Assembly (NCBI GenBank): GCA_024734495.1
Contig: JALMQS010000161.1
Coordinates: 2,272,929-2,336,928, forward strand
Origin: Forficula auricularia
Taxonomy: Eukaryota > Arthropoda > Insecta > Dermaptera > Forficulidae
Direction: 5' to 3'
DNA length: 64,000 nucleotides
The position numbers and the translations under genes are program-made. The notes beneath the pieces were generated by a model that was given only the letters and a program-made list of their open reading frames with translations, did not search any database and was not told the DNA's origin. The number at the start of each line of letters is the position of its first letter. The stretch's first letter is position 1. Shown one piece after another: positions 33,396-44,335 of this stretch.

Positions 33396-33640
33396 TTTAT
33401 CTATATAAATAAAAGTGTTTTTTTTCTCTCATCATACGATTTGGCTAGATGAATCGAAATATATTCTTTCTGCCAACATTCCCTATTCACTACGTCTTAA
33501 AAGTCCGATTTTTAATAATTAATTGCACGAAAACCCTTGGTCAGATCTTTTTCAAAAAATTATTTTATACGTATTTGTTTTTCAATTAATAACATATTAA
33601 AAATTCTGATTTTTAATCCAACGTTGCCTTAATGTCCGAG
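33396..33640 (+). repeat. Possible start of another Helitron
   Basis: atctatataaataaaagtgt follows the A^TC(TATA) pattern of insect Helitron 5' ends. No matching 3' hairpin plus CTRR was found downstream, so this is tentative. Confidence 0.2.
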
Positions 33641-34225
33641 CAAACTTAACAGATTCACTAAACATTATTTAACTATAATTAAATTTATGATTCCTTGGAG
33701 ATGGATACAGAAAAAGAAGCCTAACCACTAAAAATGATCATCTAATAAATATTTTGTGGTCAATCTTGAATAGTTTAGAAGGAATAAGAGAATATTCCAT
33801 CAACCACAACCTTAATACTACGACTTGAGAGAAAGCATTAAAACGAATTGTAAAGTCTCAGAGTGAGGCCAAAGACAGGGAATTTGGCAAGAAATTTGAT
33901 GATTTAGAGAGTTTTATTATTTAAGTTTAAAATTAGAAGACGAAATGTTTTGAAAAAATAGAAAATTATTTCACTATAAGTGAACCACCACAAAAAAACT
34001 TAAACATCAAATCATGTCATATAAATTTATTAAATTATAAATGATCAATAATCATTTAGAAATGGTAGCTAACTTAATGTAGATAATATAAACAATGTAC
34101 ATTGTACTATAAAATCCAACTATGTAAACTATAATATTCTTGATATTTGAATTAATTGTTATTTATTATTATTATTATTATTATCAGTTGATGTGTCAAT
34201 ATTTTTCACTTTATGGTTTTTAAAA
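33641..34225. other. No gene; (TTA)n microsatellite
   Basis: AT-rich, with a (tta)n run at about 34,160-34,184. Confidence 0.5.
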
Positions 34226-34440
34226 ACATGTAATGCTTAGTCCGACAGGGGGCGCTGAGGTCGTCAGTGTGTTGGTTTTTTGACTGGACTGTACATGGAG
34301 TCTACATAAGCCTGACCGACACGTGATTGGCTCAGTTAACCTATAATCGGAGTGGGCGCTCATACTTGAGAACGATCGAAGAATAAGACATAGTCGTAGT
34401 TTTATTGTATTATTTGTTCGTGTTCAATAAAAATTTTAAT
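34226..34440 (+). other. Less AT-rich block, possible solo LTR
   Basis: gcttagtccgacagggggcg starts a 200-bp block of balanced composition ending in an AATAAA signal (34,428). It resembles a solo LTR, but no TG..CA ends or target duplication could be fixed. Confidence 0.25.
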
Positions 34441-34474
34441 TTAGAAATGGGTTCAAAAAAATATTAATTTTAAT

Positions 34475-34832
34475 TAAATTACATTAGGGAACGAAGAAAA
34501 AGATTTTTATATTATAGACTGCGATGCCTTTATAAGAGCCTTAGCTTTTATCCTCTCAGCCACTGATCCCCGAACCCAAGCCGATACTTAATGTCTATAT
34601 GAATTTGGAATTTCATTTTTATTTAATCTTTTAATCTCTTCCTCGTTCATTTTTCGGAGCTCTATAGTTGGTTTGACTAATTAAACTATATCCAAACGCC
34701 TCCCACTCGATCGCCAACCCAATGGTCGAAAATAATTTTCTTCTTCACTGCAGGGCGCAACCACAATGAGCCGTGTCGAAAGACAATTATAAATTAAATT
34801 AAATTAGGGAACGAAGAAAAGATTTTTATATA
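34475..34832 (-). pseudogene. Coding-like fragment between 35-bp direct repeats
   Basis: tacattagggaacgaagaaa...gatttttata (34,486-34,513) recurs at 34,799-34,827. Between them the minus strand reads a charged frame (ELRKMNEEEIKRLNKNEIPN near 34,600-34,670), then a stop and AERIKAKALIKASQSI near 34,505-34,550. It looks like element coding sequence, but I do not recognise the family. Confidence 0.3.
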
Positions 34833-35394
34833 TATTTTAATTTTTGAAAATTTAATTTTTTCTCGAGTGACCATGAAAAAAATTAATCTGATGAAATTAT
34901 TAATTTTTCTGCTTTCGAGCTTTAATAAGAATTACAAATTAATGTCGAAATTCATAGTTTTATATTAAATATAAAATACAAAATTTCTTTAATTATAAAG
35001 TTTCCATTGTTTCCAATTAGTTACCCTAACTATTTCTCTTTCGTGAAATGAAAAGTTCAAATGGCCTTATAAGATTTAGATTTTGTTTCTCTCTATTTAT
35101 TATTTTTAATAATAATGAATTTATAATAATTAATGTTAAATTTATTCAATCGAGTATAATTATGAATAAATATATGTTTTGGATTAGTAAAGAAGTTTCG
35201 CTCTGTTTTTTTCTCTCTAAAAATGAAAAATTTTCTTTATAAAGATTTTTAATAAAATATAAATTCCTATCAAATATTTGTATTATTTATTTATTTATTG
35301 TTATTGTTTATCTTATATAGTTTATATTTAGTTGAATAGTTATTCATTTATTAATTTGTTGTTTTTTGTTTTTCGATATATGAAGTTTTTTTAA
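34833..35394. other. No gene seen
   Basis: AT-rich. The 64-codon frame at 35,048 is Phe/Ile/Asn-rich chance. (TTTA)n-like runs near 35,284-35,300. Confidence 0.4.
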
Positions 35395-36003
35395 TATACA
35401 GGGTGATTCACGGTCGATGACACGTTAGACGTTTATAGAAAAAGGAAGGCAGGATTTTTCTGAAAATTTAGCACCATACATTTTCTTACCTGTTCTATCG
35501 ATCTAAAATATTTTCAGCATTCGGCTTCCATCAAAAACTCGTAGCAACTTTATTTTTTTAAATGGAACACCCCTGTATATTAACACGTTTTTAGAACCGC
35601 CCTTTTATTAAAATACTTTTTTTAATATTGTCCTATACCTATCTCTATCGGTTTTCGAGATAAAAAACAATTTGTGTTAAATATGGTCCAAAACATGTCC
35701 CTAATTAAACTTAAATAAATTAGTGCTCTCAATTCATGGAAAGTTGATATTTTGGTGGTAGTTTAGAAGCACCCGAAGTATTTAATTTACGCCAGAAAAT
35801 CGACTTCATATTATACAGGGCGTGCTAAGATTACTATTATTTCCGGTATTCATAAAAGAGGTCAAAAAGTTCGTTTTTTCAAATGAGACCCCCATATATT
35901 TTTCAATAAATTGAAAGACGAAGAAAAATGCTTTAAGACGATATATCATGTCCCTATATCTTAGACATCAAGTTTTTTAAGATGATGAATATGAGGTTCT
36001 AAT
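35395..36003 (+). repeat. TACAGGGTG-type repeat, unclassified
   Basis: tacagggtgattcacggtcg at 35,398, aatggaacacccctgtat (inverse-type end) at 35,560-35,578, tatacagggcgtgctaagat at 35,813. These are spaced like ends of small TIR elements common in insects. Borders are unclear. Confidence 0.35.
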
Positions 36004-36004
36004 A

Positions 36005-36248
36005 AATTATTTTATTTGGAGAAAATCAAAAGATGATGTCATCTATTAAATTATATATTTGAATTATATGTCAGATGCCCCGGATTGCTGTTACTGGCAC
36101 TTGGGTTCGATTCATGAGGGGGTGGAAAAACAACCCTTCTGACATATAATTAAAAATAATCCATTCCATCGAATTTAATAGATGACACCATCTTATGATT
36201 TTCCAAGAAAATTTGAATCTATCTATTACTATAGGCAAATTAAAATAT
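36005..36248. repeat. Foldback family G, copy 2
   Basis: Left arm short (gatgatgtcatctattaaat), right arm full (ccattccatcgaatttaata, then gatgacaccatcttatg). T-arm-like core gggttcgattcatgaggggg. The minus-strand frame 36,071-36,253 is a shadow. Confidence 0.6.
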
Positions 36249-36284
36249 TTCATATTTTATTCGGAATTTGTAGTTATTATTATC

Positions 36285-36594
36285 AAATTGAAAGTTTTTG
36301 CCGAGAGTAGCAGAATTTTTATATATTGAAGGAGACAATAAAAGAGTGTGTCTTCTGCTGGAATTATAAATTTTATTTATTTATAACGAGACTATAATTT
36401 CGAGGGCTTTGCCCTCTTCATCAGTCTATTACAATGTATTCACAGGAATTAATTTATGAATGAAAGGTTAACATTTTTCAACCTTACCACATGACAAATT
36501 TTAACCTTTCATTCATAAATTAATTCCTGTGAATACATGTATGACTGATGAAGAGACGCAAAGCCCTCGATAACTATAGTCTCGTTATAAATAA
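36285..36594. repeat. Foldback family A, copy 2, with hammerhead in each arm
   Basis: Left end ttgaaagtttttgccgagag, subterminal gaaggagacaataaaagagt, then the hammerhead block in antisense. The loop with aattcatgaatgaaaggtta and its complement follows, then a worn hammerhead in sense. The right arm ends at ataaataaatag, where it is joined to repeat B. The outer right end is lost. Confidence 0.7.
36382..36434 (-). ncRNA. Hammerhead-like motif, family A copy 2 (best preserved)
   Basis: Minus strand in order: TTGTAA, GA, CTGATGA (36,418-36,424), stem II GAGGGC-AAA-GCCCTC, GAAA, a short stem III ATTATAGT, C at the cleavage position, TC, G, TTATAA. GA/TC and TTGTAA/TTATAA (one G-U) form stem I; every core position fits a type I hammerhead. 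The mirror copy on the plus strand at about 36,536-36,590 has GATAA instead of GAAA and a damaged stem II. Confidence 0.6.
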
Positions 36595-36836
36595 ATAGAT
36601 TTTAGAAATATGTTTTTTATATATTTTTGAAAATATATCTAAAATATAAAATGTTTGTGTTAAATTTATAAAAAGTTTATGTTTTCTATATATTCTTATA
36701 ATATCAACTATTTTGATGTCGCTCTAGTATAAATTTTATATAAATTTAACACAAAAATTTTATATTTTTAATATATTTTTAAAAAAATATATAAAAAACA
36801 TATTTCGAAAATCTATTTATTTCCATACGGGTTATT
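36595..36836. repeat. Foldback repeat B, copy 1 (left end fused to A)
   Basis: Inverted repeat of about 240 bp: gtgttaaatttata...tataaatttaacac around tttgatgtcgctctagtat, outer right end tatttccatacgggt. The matching outer left end (acccgtatggaaataa) is replaced by family A through the shared aaataaatagattt. Confidence 0.6.
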
Positions 36837-36942
36837 ATCCTAGGGTTGCCTTTGCATCAGCTCAGCATTTAGTTCTACGATTCCTTTTTCATTAGAAAAC
36901 ACATCTGATTAATTAAATTTCTTAATTTTAATATACACTCAC

Positions 36943-37446
36943 CGGCAAAAAAACGCAGCACCTAATTTTTTTTATATTGTATATTTTAATTTTATAATAT
37001 TTATCTTTGAACAAATAAAATTCATTAATATAATTTCTAAGACAATTTTAAATAAAAAAAAATTTAATTTAAGTTTAAAAATGTATCTTAAAGTTTATTT
37101 TTTCAAAAAAGTTATAATATAAGTTTAAATTGTCACACTTAATTATCACAAATAATCACCAAGCGGATCATCTTTTAATGATTTTTCCCAACTGAAATCA
37201 CAAAATTTAATTTTCAGGAAAAATTGTATTGATTAATCTAATTTAAGAAAATTTGATATTTTGAAACAATGTTCGAGATTTGTAATTAAATTATTAATAA
37301 TGTAGATTAAAAGTGTTTAAAGTTATTTAAAATGACTTTAAAAATGATGTAAATGTTTAAACTTTGTTAAAAAATTGATATTATAAAAGTAAAACATTAA
37401 AAATTAAAAAAAAAATTAGATGTTGCGTTTTTTTGCCGGTGAGTGG
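36943..37446. mobile_element. Mariner-type MITE (TIR CACTCACCGGCAAAAAAACG)
   Basis: CACTCACCGGCAAAAAAACG at left and its complement at right (cgtttttttgccggtgagtg), with TIRs extending through gcagcacctaattttt / aaaattagatgttgc. TA precedes the left end. The interior is AT-only and non-coding. About 500 bp. Confidence 0.75.
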
Positions 37447-37560
37447 AGAAAAAGACAATCAAAATAAGCTTACCTGAAGAAGTCACCCTGGCATATCGAA
37501 ATGTCGACGCAAAAACTGCTTAACCCTTGATTTTCATTGAAATCGTTTGAGCCGCTTTCG
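37447..37560 (+). repeat. Penelope-like fragment with degenerate hammerhead
   Basis: CTGAAGA at 37,474-37,480, gtcaccctggcatatc in place of stem II, GAAA at about 37,498, then tgtcgacgc. The order is that of a hammerhead, but stem II pairs poorly. It follows directly after the mariner-type MITE. Confidence 0.4.
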
Positions 37561-38119
37561 AAAAACCCATTCTATAGGAATATATTTACATATAGGTATA
37601 CAAGAATTACTCATTTAAAAAAATAAGATATGTAATTAATTTTGTAAGCTAATTAATAAAAGTTAAATGGGTTATTTAAATGCTGCGAGGTCGGCTAGCA
37701 GGCAGCCGACCGCGGACTGAACCTCTCCGCTTAGAAAAAGAGACCTGCAGTAGATAACATTCATATCAATTTCTATGAATTCTCGAATTAAAAAAATAAA
37801 ATTATCAACTTTGGTCAATATTTTCTTCTGTTTTCTCTGCCTAAGATCTCAACAAAATCATTAATATAATATTAATTAAATTTTTACAATTACCTACGTA
37901 TTTCATAATAAATAAATAATTAGTGTAAAGATTTATGCATCTTTTTCGAGTTTCTTTTTTATGAAAAAAAAATGGAATTTTTCTGAAAAATTTTCTGCTT
38001 TATTTCTTAGTACCTGAGGCACCGAGCGATGCTCGGTAACTTCTTCCTTCAGTTAAAACCTTTATTTTAATATTATATTTAATTTAAAATTCTGATAAAA
38101 AGGTCGATTTTTATTTGAG
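37561..38119. other. No gene; one GC-rich phrase
   Basis: gcgaggtcggctagcaggca and gccgaccgcggactgaac at 37,683-37,722 form an imperfect hairpin in otherwise AT-rich DNA. Unassigned. Confidence 0.35.
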
Positions 38120-38262
38120 AGCCGTTTTCAAATTAAAAAAATACAAATATATATAGTATTCGCCCACTGTACCCCCCCCCTCACCCCGCTTGACCCCACT
38201 CCCGAAACCTCGCCCTACCCCCGGATCCCCCACCACTGCACCCCACCTCCTGCACCTGTTTT
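38120..38262 (-). repeat. C-rich tract, possible Helitron 3' fragment
   Basis: ccccccccctcaccccgctt...cctcctgcacc is a 100-bp C-rich strand resembling the G-rich tract of the Helitron copies read on the minus strand. No CTAG end. Confidence 0.3.
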
Positions 38263-38556
38263 GATTTTTTTTTTTAATGCAATCGAATGCAAGAAGGGGT
38301 GTACCAGTAAAGGTGCAGCCCCTATGGATCTCGAAAGACCCTTGCATTACCGAAGAGAAGGGAAATTGATTAAGTGAGAGGGTGCAGACGTAGGTGACTA
38401 TGCACTCCGGTTTTGAAGGTTTGAAGATTATAAGTGCTGGGAAAGATGGAGGCTGGGAGGGAGTTCCAGTTCCTTGAAGTCATGGGGATATATGAATTGG
38501 CGAATGAAGTGGTCCGGCACTTTTCTAATTTGACCTCGAAAGAGTGTTGGGAGTAC
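38263..38556 (-). pseudogene. LINE 3' end, copy 2
   Basis: Minus strand: C-terminal RT tail (SYIPMTSRNWNSLPASIF, then YNLQTFKTGVHSHL), stop and a short 3' UTR ending in an A run (T run 38,268-38,276). Same family as 9.64 kb; 5'-truncated at about the same codon as the 46.2-kb copy. Confidence 0.7.
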
Positions 38557-39104
38557 CAACCATATGATTCATTTTTATTCATCCAATTGTTTATAAATAA
38601 AACCTATCAAAATGTGTTGTTTTTTCAGAAAATTGAGACTTGCTTATGCGAAATATATTTTTAATTAAATTCTTGATTATTTTTTATTCTATTAAATAAA
38701 TAAAATTCTTTATAAAAACAATTATAAAACGTTTATTAATATTTCTAACGTTTAGGTTGAACAAAATATGTTTTAAACCACAATCACAATACTTCTTCAA
38801 GGCCTTTGAGAATAAAGGATTTACCCGACCCATTGTCTGCCTGAGCACAAAAGGAAAAGGGAAACCTTTTTTTAAACCCTAAGAATGGGATTTGTCTACC
38901 TGAGAATAATTAATTTGATTACGAAAAAACCCATCAAAGATAATTTTCTCGATGAGACCGTGGCAGATCGAATTGTCACCCCAAAAGCCCCCTAACTCGT
39001 GAATTTCATCAAAATCGGTAGAGTCGTTTTCAAAATAGAACCAAGATACAAACAAATATATATACAAGCAAATAAATATACAATTTTTGCTCGTTTAATA
39101 AGAG
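38557..39104. other. No gene; LINE-tail-like phrase
   Basis: 38,880-39,070 holds tcatcaaaatcggtagagtc and aagatacaaacaaata, a wording common in 3' ends of insect RTE-like LINEs. No coding part. Confidence 0.3.
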
Positions 39105-39245
39105 TAGATATATGTTGCGTGTCGGAGAGAGATTTGTCTTAAGGGTTCGGCTAACGGCCCGGAAAGCTAGTTAGCGCTTGGGTTCGATTCCCAAGGGGAC
39201 GAAACCCTCTGATATGCAATGTAAAAATATTTCTACTAAAATCTT
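39105..39245 (+). repeat. tRNA-like repeat family H, copy 1
   Basis: A 72-nt tRNA-like block (gtcttaagggttcggctaac ... cttgggttcgattcccaagg) with a perfect CTTGGG/CCCAAG T-arm and B box. It is followed by ccctctgatatgcaatgtaa and tttctactaaaatctttgat. Likely a SINE derived from a tRNA; the A box is weak. Confidence 0.6.
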
Positions 39246-39477
39246 TGATTTGTTTCCTAAATAAAATTAAATTCACTTCTTAATATTATATAATTGGGTT
39301 GATTTTTGAAAAAATTCCATCTTTTTTCAAAAAAAGAAACTCAAAAAAGATGCTTAAATCTTTACACTAATTATTTAAATAAAGGACCCGATACTGAAAA
39401 CTTTTTTCAGTTTAGCCTGATTTTTTACTATTCCTTTCGAGTTGAAAGGAGTGAAAAATTTGCTATTTTATTTCCTT

Positions 39478-39645
39478 ATATATGTTTCATGTCGGAGAGA
39501 GATTTGTCTTAAGGGTTTGGCTAACGGCCCGGAAAGCTAGTTAGCGCTTGGGTTCGATTCCCAAGGGGACGAAACTATAAGTATTCAATGTAAAAATATT
39601 TCTACTAAAATCTTTGATTTGTTTCCTAAATAAAATTAAATTCTA
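39478..39645 (+). repeat. tRNA-like repeat family H, copy 2
   Basis: About 95% identical to copy 1 over about 165 bp in the same orientation, 370 bp downstream. The intervening DNA is unrelated, so this is two insertions or a segmental duplication. Confidence 0.6.
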
Positions 39646-39874
39646 AATAATAAATAAATTTCTGTTTTTTTGTTTTTTTTTGTACAATCATTAAATCAAT
39701 GAAGAAATTATAAATTGAAAACTCAAGGGCAAAAAGTAAACGTTCCAACTATATTTCAAGCATTCATCAGGAATTTCAGAATAAAATTATAACACAATTC
39801 ATAGTCCGTAAGATTTTTTCTATATAATGAATTATTTATTTTATTTGTTACATAGTCCATTTAGCCAGTGGGTT
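39646..39874. other. AT-rich spacer
   Basis: No feature recognised. Confidence 0.4.
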
Positions 39875-40525
39875 TATATTAAGGTGATCCTTGTTTTGGA
39901 TATTTTCGAATATTTACTCGGACAGGAGCTCATATGGCTCTAAACAAATAAATAAAAATATCAACCAAGTTTCAAGTCTCTATCTCAAATTTAACCTAGT
40001 GCTACACAGCGAATAAGTTTCCCATCTAAATTACATGGGGTTTTTGGCATTGAATGATCAATTTTTTATTCCGGCCAAAGTAATGGTTCAAAAAATTTGA
40101 AATTTTTTAGACTTTATCCTTATAATAGTAGCTAGCCCTCAGAATTTTTACAGATTTTTAGCTATTATAATTTTAGAGTCTATAACTTACTAATACTAAG
40201 ATAAAGCAGTATTTATCTAGACGTAACTCCAAAATTGTAAGAGCTAAAAATCTCTAAAAATTCTGAAGAATAGCTACTATTATAAGGATAAAGTCCATAG
40301 TTTCATATTTTTTGAACCATGACTTTGGCCGGAATAAAAAATTGATATTTTAATGCCAAAAACCCCATGTTATTTAGATGAGAAACTTACATCGATGGGG
40401 GTACAGGTTATAATTGAGATAGAGATTTGAAACTTGGTGGATATTTTTTTTTAATTATTTAGAACCATTTGAGCCCCTGTCGGCGTAAATATTCGAAAAT
40501 ATCTAAAATAAGGAGCACCCTAGTA
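39875..40525. repeat. Foldback element with arms of about 300 bp
   Basis: Left end aggtgatccttgttttggat, right end complement ctaaaataaggagcacccta. Inner pairs include ccggccaaagtaatggttca / gaaccatgactttggccgga and ttataatagtagcta / tagctactattataa. The loop is about 40 bp. No coding capacity. Confidence 0.7.
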
Positions 40526-40559
40526 TAAATGTATGTAGTATGATTCTTTTTATCATGGG

Positions 40560-40715
40560 TTAATAGTGTTAGTGAGGGAGCCTAGTTTTGCAAGGTCAAA
40601 TTTTTATTTTGCCACGAGCAAGGCCTGAACTTGAGCCTCCAGCTCCAGGATCATCATCAAACGATGCAGAAGCGGTAGCTTGAACACTCGAGACTACCAG
40701 ACACCCTTGTTTGTA
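40560..40715 (-). repeat. Possible tRNA-derived SINE fragment
   Basis: Minus strand: gtagtctcgagtgttcaagc (A-box-like) and aggctcaagttcaggccttg (B-box-like, GTTCAGGCC). The block is far less AT-rich than its surroundings. No tail or target duplication identified. Confidence 0.3.
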
Positions 40716-41712
40716 TTAATTTCATTTTTTTTTATTAAAGTCAAGCTTTATTTAATCAAAACCAATTACAATAATTGTCAAATGATTCATCTATAATAAT
40801 AAATTAATGTTTCATAAAAAAATCGAAGTTGAGATTTTTACAGATACAGTTCAAGTTCCCTCATTTTGAAAAAGTAGCTTTCGAAAATTGAAATTGTAAT
40901 ACCACCAGGGTAATGTGGTGCTCCCACATGCAGTTAATTTGCTTTTTAATGACTATCATTGGAAAAGGGTATGAAAAACAACTGACTAGTCCCTCTCCGT
41001 TAATATATTAAGTACGAGTAGTATTGCAATTTATATAGATGTCAAATATATTATTATATATTTATGTATTTTGTATAATTATCGTATTTTATGTTAAATG
41101 TACACATAAGGGGCCAATACGTATGACATTTTTAATGTCTATTACTAATTTTTAAACTAGACCGATGAACTGATAAATTGTAATTGGATTTTTAATGGAT
41201 TTGACTAATAAGTAAGAAAGTCTTTTCTGATCACTAGAATTTAATAATTGGAAATGACGACTGTTTCGATTAAGTATATGGTATGTATTTGTTTAATGAG
41301 TTAAATTATATTCCAGTTAATTACTTTATTATATTAATTAAGAATTAGGCCAAAAAAACATCAATATTTTTGCAATCAATTTAATAATGATATAGATGAG
41401 CTAGAAGGTGTCTGTTAAATAATAATTTACTATCCTATTATAAAAAAATATAATGATTTTAAAAATTAATTAATTTTTAATTTCTTTAAGCACATGATCA
41501 ACCGACCATGAATCACGATGTACATTTTTAACCAACTTTACGGCCAGCGCCTATGTTACCATTTTATTATTTTATTTCTATTAATTAGCCAACTTTTGCC
41601 TAAATCAGTATTAGTAGTGGTGCTCTTGGCGTTATAAATTAGATACTATCACGGAATCTAATGAATTCTTCCAGAAATATAGATTTCTTGAATAGATAAC
41701 TCTGTGAATACC
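40716..41712. other. No gene or assigned repeat
   Basis: AT-rich; single-copy in this window by eye. Confidence 0.4.
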
Positions 41713-41720
41713 TACTAAAT

Positions 41721-41943
41721 CAGTGGTTCCTAACCTTTTCAGTTTCATTACCCCTGTGATCAAGCAATCTATGTGTTTTTACCCCTTGTTAAAAAATATC
41801 TATCCACGCCTCACTTCGACCCGTAGCGGAAAAATTGAATCCGTTACCGTCAATATAATATGTATAATAATTAGTCTAATTACTCCCTTAAAGTAGCTAT
41901 TTTAGCACCAGGGGGCTAATTATCTCTAGGTTAGGAACCACTG
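41721..41943. mobile_element. hAT-type MITE, 223 bp, perfect 8-bp target duplication
   Basis: CAGTGGTTCCTAACCTTTT at left and AGGTTAGGAACCACTG at right, TIR of 16 bp, flanked by tactaaat on both sides (41,713-41,720 and 41,944-41,951). No coding capacity. Clear hAT signature. Confidence 0.9.
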
Positions 41944-42007
41944 TACTAAATGATATAAATTAAAGAGGTGTATTCTGCTTAAATAAATATATACATCTTA
42001 TATAATA

Positions 42008-42671
42008 CAGTGAAACCCCTCAAATCCGAACCCCGGAAATCCGAAATCCCTGGTAATTCGAACGCAAAAAAGAAAAACTTATTTATTTAGTCATAGAACA
42101 ATTATGTATATATTCTACATTATAACCTTATTTTATATAATTAGTTGAAAAATTAACAAAGAAGTAGTACAGTTAGCATACCTAATAAAGTGTAAATGTG
42201 TCTACATACTCATTCAGGATTGAAAAACGGGCAAAGTTGGTTATTGAAATTCATTAGGTTAATCACTTTGCAAAAACAATGAAATAATAATATTGAAGGA
42301 GACAATAAAAGAGTGTGTCTTCTGCTGGAATTATAAATTTTATTTATTTATAACTCATAAATTAATTCCTGTGAATCACTTGTAATAGACTGATAAAGAG
42401 GGCAAAGGCCTCGAAACTATAGTCTCGTTATAAATAAATAAAATTTATAATTCAGAAGACACACTCTTTTATTGTCTCCTTCAATATATAAAAATTCTGC
42501 TACCCTCGGCAAAAAACTTTCAATTTAAATGAAATAATAATAGAAACACACAAAATATCACTTAATCTTTCACTTGATATCAGTTATCTTCAATTGTCGA
42601 AGCTGCTTTCTACTAAATTCAAATCCGAACAGGCTACAGCTCCAATTAGTTCGGATTTGAGGGGTTTGCTG
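42008..42671. mobile_element. Tigger/pogo-type MITE with nested family A
   Basis: CAGTGAAACCCCTCAAATCC at left, complement of ggatttgaggggtttgctg at right (one mismatch), TA before the left end. The interior was invaded by family A copy 3 at about 42,288-42,535. No transposase. Confidence 0.75.
42288..42535. repeat. Foldback family A, copy 3
   Basis: Left arm shortened (starts tattgaaggagacaataaaa), right arm full to ctcggcaaaaaactttcaat. The hammerhead block at 42,388-42,440 (plus strand) has CTGATAA for CTGATGA, so the core is broken; the GAAACTATAGTC part is intact. Confidence 0.65.
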
Positions 42672-42749
42672 TTTATAAAAATCGGAAATTTTTTTTGATG
42701 AAATTAACAAACTAAATCAAAGTGGAAGGTCCCTATAATTTTAGGCTAC

Positions 42750-42940
42750 TGTGTCGATTTCCGAGGAGGCATAAACAGCCCTTCTGACATGTAAGTAAAA
42801 TTATATATTGAAGGAAACAATAAAAGATGTGTCTTCTACTGGAATTATAAATTTTATTTGTTTACAATGAAACTATAGTTCAATATATAAAAATTCTGCT
42901 ACTCTCGGCACAAAAACTTTCAATTTAATATAAAAATATC
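42750..42940. repeat. Family G end and core-less family A copy 4
   Basis: tcgatttccgaggaggcata...cagcccttctgacatgt is a piece of family G. It is joined to a family A copy in which the arms meet without hammerhead or loop (gaaactatag then ttcaatatataaaaattctg). Confidence 0.5.
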
Positions 42941-43457
42941 TATAACATATCAAATTAGACAGAGGACCATCTTTTTGAACAAAAATCTGTTGATGTTTCA
43001 GTCGATAGCTATAGAGAGATGATCTCTTCGAAAAGAACTCAAATATGGAACAATAAAATGGGAAAAGAAGAAATTATAGACGATAAAAATATAAAGCGAG
43101 TTGCGTAAGGATATGTATAGAGAACAGATAAAAGAAGTAGAAGGATCTGAGGATGTAAAGGAGAGTAGAAAAAATGGGAATGCAAAGAGTTCAAGAAGTT
43201 ATGTATAGTATAATAACAATAAGCCAGTCAAATGCGAGTCGGACCGCATGCCAAGGGTTCCGTCCCATATATATAGGTAAGCTACAAAATACTTGAGATC
43301 ACAAATTCTTTTTTATTTATCGTTGATAAGAATTTGAATGGATGAATTTGAGGAATTTTCCATAATTTTAAGTTTCTAAACGCCGACAGATACAAAACAA
43401 CCCTAGAAATAGCTAATTTTAGAGATATCTTACACTGTAATTTTAAAGCATTTTTTT
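42941..43457. other. No gene seen
   Basis: A purine-rich stretch at 43,070-43,200 with no open frame of note. Confidence 0.4.
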
Positions 43458-44335
43458 ACTTTACCATACAGGGTATGGTCAAGTATTGTAATCGTGCATG
43501 AAAAAGTGTTTTTTCCTTCTTTTTTTCAAAATATCTCAAAATCGGCTGAAACTATTTTGATTAAAAACATTGAGCGAAACCATGGCATTTCGCTCTACAA
43601 AAAATCTCTAATAAGTGAACATCGAAAAATTATATTTTTTGAAATAATAATTGTTTTGTCAAAATGTCTGTTAGTCTTTCTGGTTGTCTGGTTGTTAGTT
43701 AGTTAGTCTGTGCGTTACCAAATTTTTGTGGACGAGCTAGCTCAAAAACTAATGTGAATATTGAAACCAAATTTCACACGTAGTTTTGGTCCATTGAGAT
43801 TAAGAGCTGATTAGATTTTGATGTATATCGACCCAAAATTAAGGGGGGGGGGGGGTTAAAAATTAAAAATCTAGGCCATTTGAGCAAACTCATCCAAATT
43901 TTGTATACATAATCAGTGGACCCCAGAAGTCTAAAAATGCAAAAACTAACCGCTTAAAATGGGGGAAGGGGTTGGCGTAGGGTCAAAAAATGGAAATCTC
44001 GGCCATTTACTAAACTCAACCAAATTTTGTATACATAATCATTGGGACCCCAGAAGACTAAGAATACAAAAACTAACCGCCCAAAATGGGGGAGGGGGGT
44101 GTAGTGTCAAAAAATGAAAATCTTGGCCATTTATCAAACTCAACCAAATTTTGTATACATAATCAATGGGCCCACAGTAATCTAAAAATGCAAAAACTAA
44201 CCGCTCAAAATGGGTGGGGGGGGGGGTCAAAAAATTAAAATCTAGCCTCTTGTACCAAACTCAACCAGAAATGTATAGGTAAAGTCAAGTGGATGGCCAC
44301 ATCAGAACACGTCAGCTTATTTTAATTAATCTTGA
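43458..44335 (+). mobile_element. MITE family F, copy 4 (four monomers)
   Basis: ACTTTACCATACA at 43,458; right TIR worn (tgtataggtaaagt) ending at 44,285; shared flank to 44,335. It contains four 110-bp monomers in tandem (43,850-44,260), each separated by a G run of variable length, versus two in copies 1 and 3. This is the clearest example of monomer number change. The frames at 43,494 and 44,039 are shadows. Confidence 0.7.
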
